Source: Muribaculaceae bacterium
GTDB lineage: Bacteria; Bacteroidota; Bacteroidia; Bacteroidales; Muribaculaceae
DNA: 34,476 nt
Direction: 5' to 3'
NCBI GenBank assembly: GCA_023664185.1
Contig: JAMPGA010000002.1
Location: 163,851-198,326, forward strand
The translations under genes and the position numbers were made by a program. How positions within the stretch are numbered: the first letter of the stretch is position 1; each line of letters opens with the position of its first letter. Below are positions 33,280 to 34,476 of this stretch, in pieces. The notes below the pieces were generated by a model that saw only the letters and a list, made by a program, of their open reading frames with translations, ran no database searches and had not been told where the DNA came from.

Positions 33280-34130
33280 TAGACGTAAGAGAAATTATAG
33301 CGTCAACAAAGGCTTATAACCTTCATTCCCACACACAGTTCTGCGACGGTCGAGCCACTATGGCTCAAATGACCGCGCAGGCTGTGGAGGAGGGATTCAA
33401 GCACTGGGGTTTCACACCCCACTCCCCTATTCCATTCAAATCTTCGTGCAATATGGAGCACGACAAGGTGACCCAATACATCCAGGAGTTCAACCGCTTG
33501 AAACAGGAGTATGAGGGGAAAATAAATCTATATCTCTCCATGGAGATAGATTACCTCGGCGAAGCCTGGGGAGCGAACAACGAGTATTTCAAACACCTGC
33601 CACTCGACTATAGGTTGAGCTCAGTCCACTTCGTCCCCACACGCGAAGGAGAGGAAATCGACGTAGACGGACGCCCTTGTCATTTTACCGACAAGATGCA
33701 CCAGTATTTCAACGACGATATCCGATATGTGGTCGACACATTCTACCATCGCACTCTCAAAATGATTGAAGCCGGAGGCTTTGACATCATCGGGCACTTC
33801 GACAAAATATCCTTCAACGCCTCGGCATTCTCGCCCGGCATAGTGGAAACTGCTTGGTATAAAAAGCATATCGACAATGTGATAGACGCCCTGCTGGCCA
33901 CCGACATAGTTGTAGAGATCAACACCAAGTCGTGGCTCCCCCACCCTGAGTCGACCCCTGTACAACAATCCTCACACATCCCCTGGCTTTTCCCCTCGCC
34001 CGGCATCATAAAGCGGCTCGTAAAAGCAGGTCTGCCCCTCGCCGTCAACTCAGACGCACATTTCCCCGACCGCCTCAACACCGGCCGCCCCCAAGCCCTC
34101 GCCCTGATCGAACAAGCAGAATCTATCTAA
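33276..34130 (+). CDS. PHP-family histidinol phosphatase
   Basis: This 284-residue metal-dependent phosphoesterase of the PHP superfamily is of the HisK type. It likely removes phosphate from histidinol phosphate in histidine synthesis. Metal-binding motifs are in order: [10 protein letters not shown] (His17, His19, Asp24), [30 protein letters not shown] and NSDAHFP. It overlaps floA by 4 nt and is the last gene of the operon. No other his genes are nearby, and related PHP enzymes act on other phosphates, so the substrate is the less certain part. Confidence 0.9.
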   Translation: MIDVREIIASTKAYNLHSHTQFCDGRATMAQMTAQAVEEGFKHWGFTPHSPIPFKSSCNMEHDKVTQYIQEFNRLKQEYEGKINLYLSMEIDYLGEAWGANNEYFKHLPLDYRLSSVHFVPTREGEEIDVDGRPCHFTDKMHQYFNDDIRYVVDTFYHRTLKMIEAGGFDIIGHFDKISFNASAFSPGIVETAWYKKHIDNVIDALLATDIVVEINTKSWLPHPESTPVQQSSHIPWLFPSPGIIKRLVKAGLPLAVNSDAHFPDRLNTGRPQALALIEQAESI

Positions 34131-34339
34131 AATCATAGATTTGCTGAAACACCTCACCGAAACGAGCCTACAAAAATTACCGTATCAGCACAAAATATTC
34201 ATATACACACATTCAAGCTCACCAAACACCCGAATTACACAAAACGCTGATATCCAATAAATGACCATAAATTATCAGTCCATATTCCCGACATAATCAA
34301 AATAAAAAACACACAAACTATAAAAAAACTCCAAAAAAA
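34131..34339. other. AT-rich gap, nothing recognised
   Basis: These 209 nt between the phosphatase and the tRNA-Phe promoter are A-rich and hold no convincing frame, RNA or terminator. A weak 7-bp inverted repeat (34120-34126 with 34135-34141) spans the phosphatase stop but lacks a T run. Confidence 0.6.
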
Positions 34340-34371
34340 TTTGGCAGATCAAAAAAAAGTCCATACCTTTG
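34340..34371 (+). promoter_or_regulatory. Promoter of tRNA-Phe
   Basis: TTTG (34340-34343), 20 nt, then TACCTTTG (34364-34371) is a full Bacteroidota promoter. It lies 19 nt before the mature tRNA. Confidence 0.88.
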
Positions 34372-34390
34372 CAGTGCAAAAACAAAAAAA

Positions 34391-34463
34391 GGTGCCATAG
34401 CTCAGTTGGTAGAGCAAAGGACTGAAAATCCTTGTGTCCCCGGTTCGATTCCTGGTGGCACCA
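34391..34463 (+). tRNA. tRNA-Phe (anticodon GAA)
   Basis: This is a 73-nt cloverleaf with acceptor stem GGTGCCA/TGGCACC and D-arm AGCTCAGTTGGTAGAGC. The anticodon loop is CTGAAAA with anticodon GAA, and the T-loop contains GGTTCGATTCC. The discriminator is A and CCA is not encoded. Confidence 0.97.
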
Positions 34464-34476
34464 CGTTAAAAATCGT

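Noticed and set aside
34120..34141. Terminator after the phosphatase gene
   Set aside because: The stem is only 7 bp, AT-rich, overlaps the coding end and has no T run.
1..34476. CRISPR arrays, insertion sequences, integrases or phage genes
   Set aside because: No regular short repeats, transposase or integrase motifs, or phage proteins were seen. The tRNAs at the ends show no attachment-site duplication.

Overview
The window looks like chromosomal DNA from a gut-type member of the Bacteroidota, most likely order Bacteroidales. The evidence is SPII lipoproteins and glycosidases typical of polysaccharide utilisation, a DUF6377-type TPR regulator, Fe-type SOD and FloA. There are also many promoters of the Bacteroidota form (TTG, about 20 nt, TAnnTTTG) and genes with no clear Shine-Dalgarno sequence. 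Fairly high GC and gene content would suit Muribaculaceae, but that placement is an inference. No phage, IS element or CRISPR array was seen. A tRNA lies at each end: tRNA-Lys(TTT) on the minus strand and tRNA-Phe(GAA) on the plus strand.

Left part (1-12,100), all minus strand. A two-gene galactan unit comes first: a lipoprotein GH53 endo-galactanase and a secreted GH2 beta-galactosidase. It has its own promoter, which carries a 16-bp palindrome, and has no SusC/SusD neighbour. Next is a tightly packed seven-gene run reading from 12,025 down to 4,018: secreted C69 dipeptidase, UvrD/PcrA helicase, carboxynorspermidine decarboxylase (NspC), GT2 glycosyltransferase, RadC, secreted nitroreductase and maltose acetyltransferase-like protein. 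It ends at a clear intrinsic terminator.

Middle part (12,100-24,260), all plus strand. It holds aquaporin Z, then a YpfJ-like zinc metallopeptidase split by one extra base in an 8-T run. A membrane-bound DUF6377-like regulator follows. Then come a candidate small RNA with its own promoter and terminator, a GH28-GH105 pectinase fusion, and a decayed MacB-type permease. The stretch finishes with a small proline-rich lipoprotein, CdsA, a lipoprotein GH13 alpha-amylase, an AspT/AAEX-type transporter and superoxide dismutase.

Right part (24,300-34,476). An APC-family ArcD-like transporter runs tail-to-tail into a minus-strand cluster of one glycosyltransferase and two tandem Stealth-family sugar-phosphate transferases. 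Divergent from that cluster is a plus-strand operon: NfnA, NfnB, a TPR/PD40 periplasmic protein, flotillin-like FloA and a PHP-type histidinol phosphatase. Three of its four junctions are 4-nt overlaps.

Most genes are housekeeping or carbohydrate metabolism. The points most worth following up are the candidate sRNA, the poly-T frameshift, the Stealth pair with its glycosyltransferase, the inverted repeats around several promoters, and the FloA/PD40/Nfn operon.
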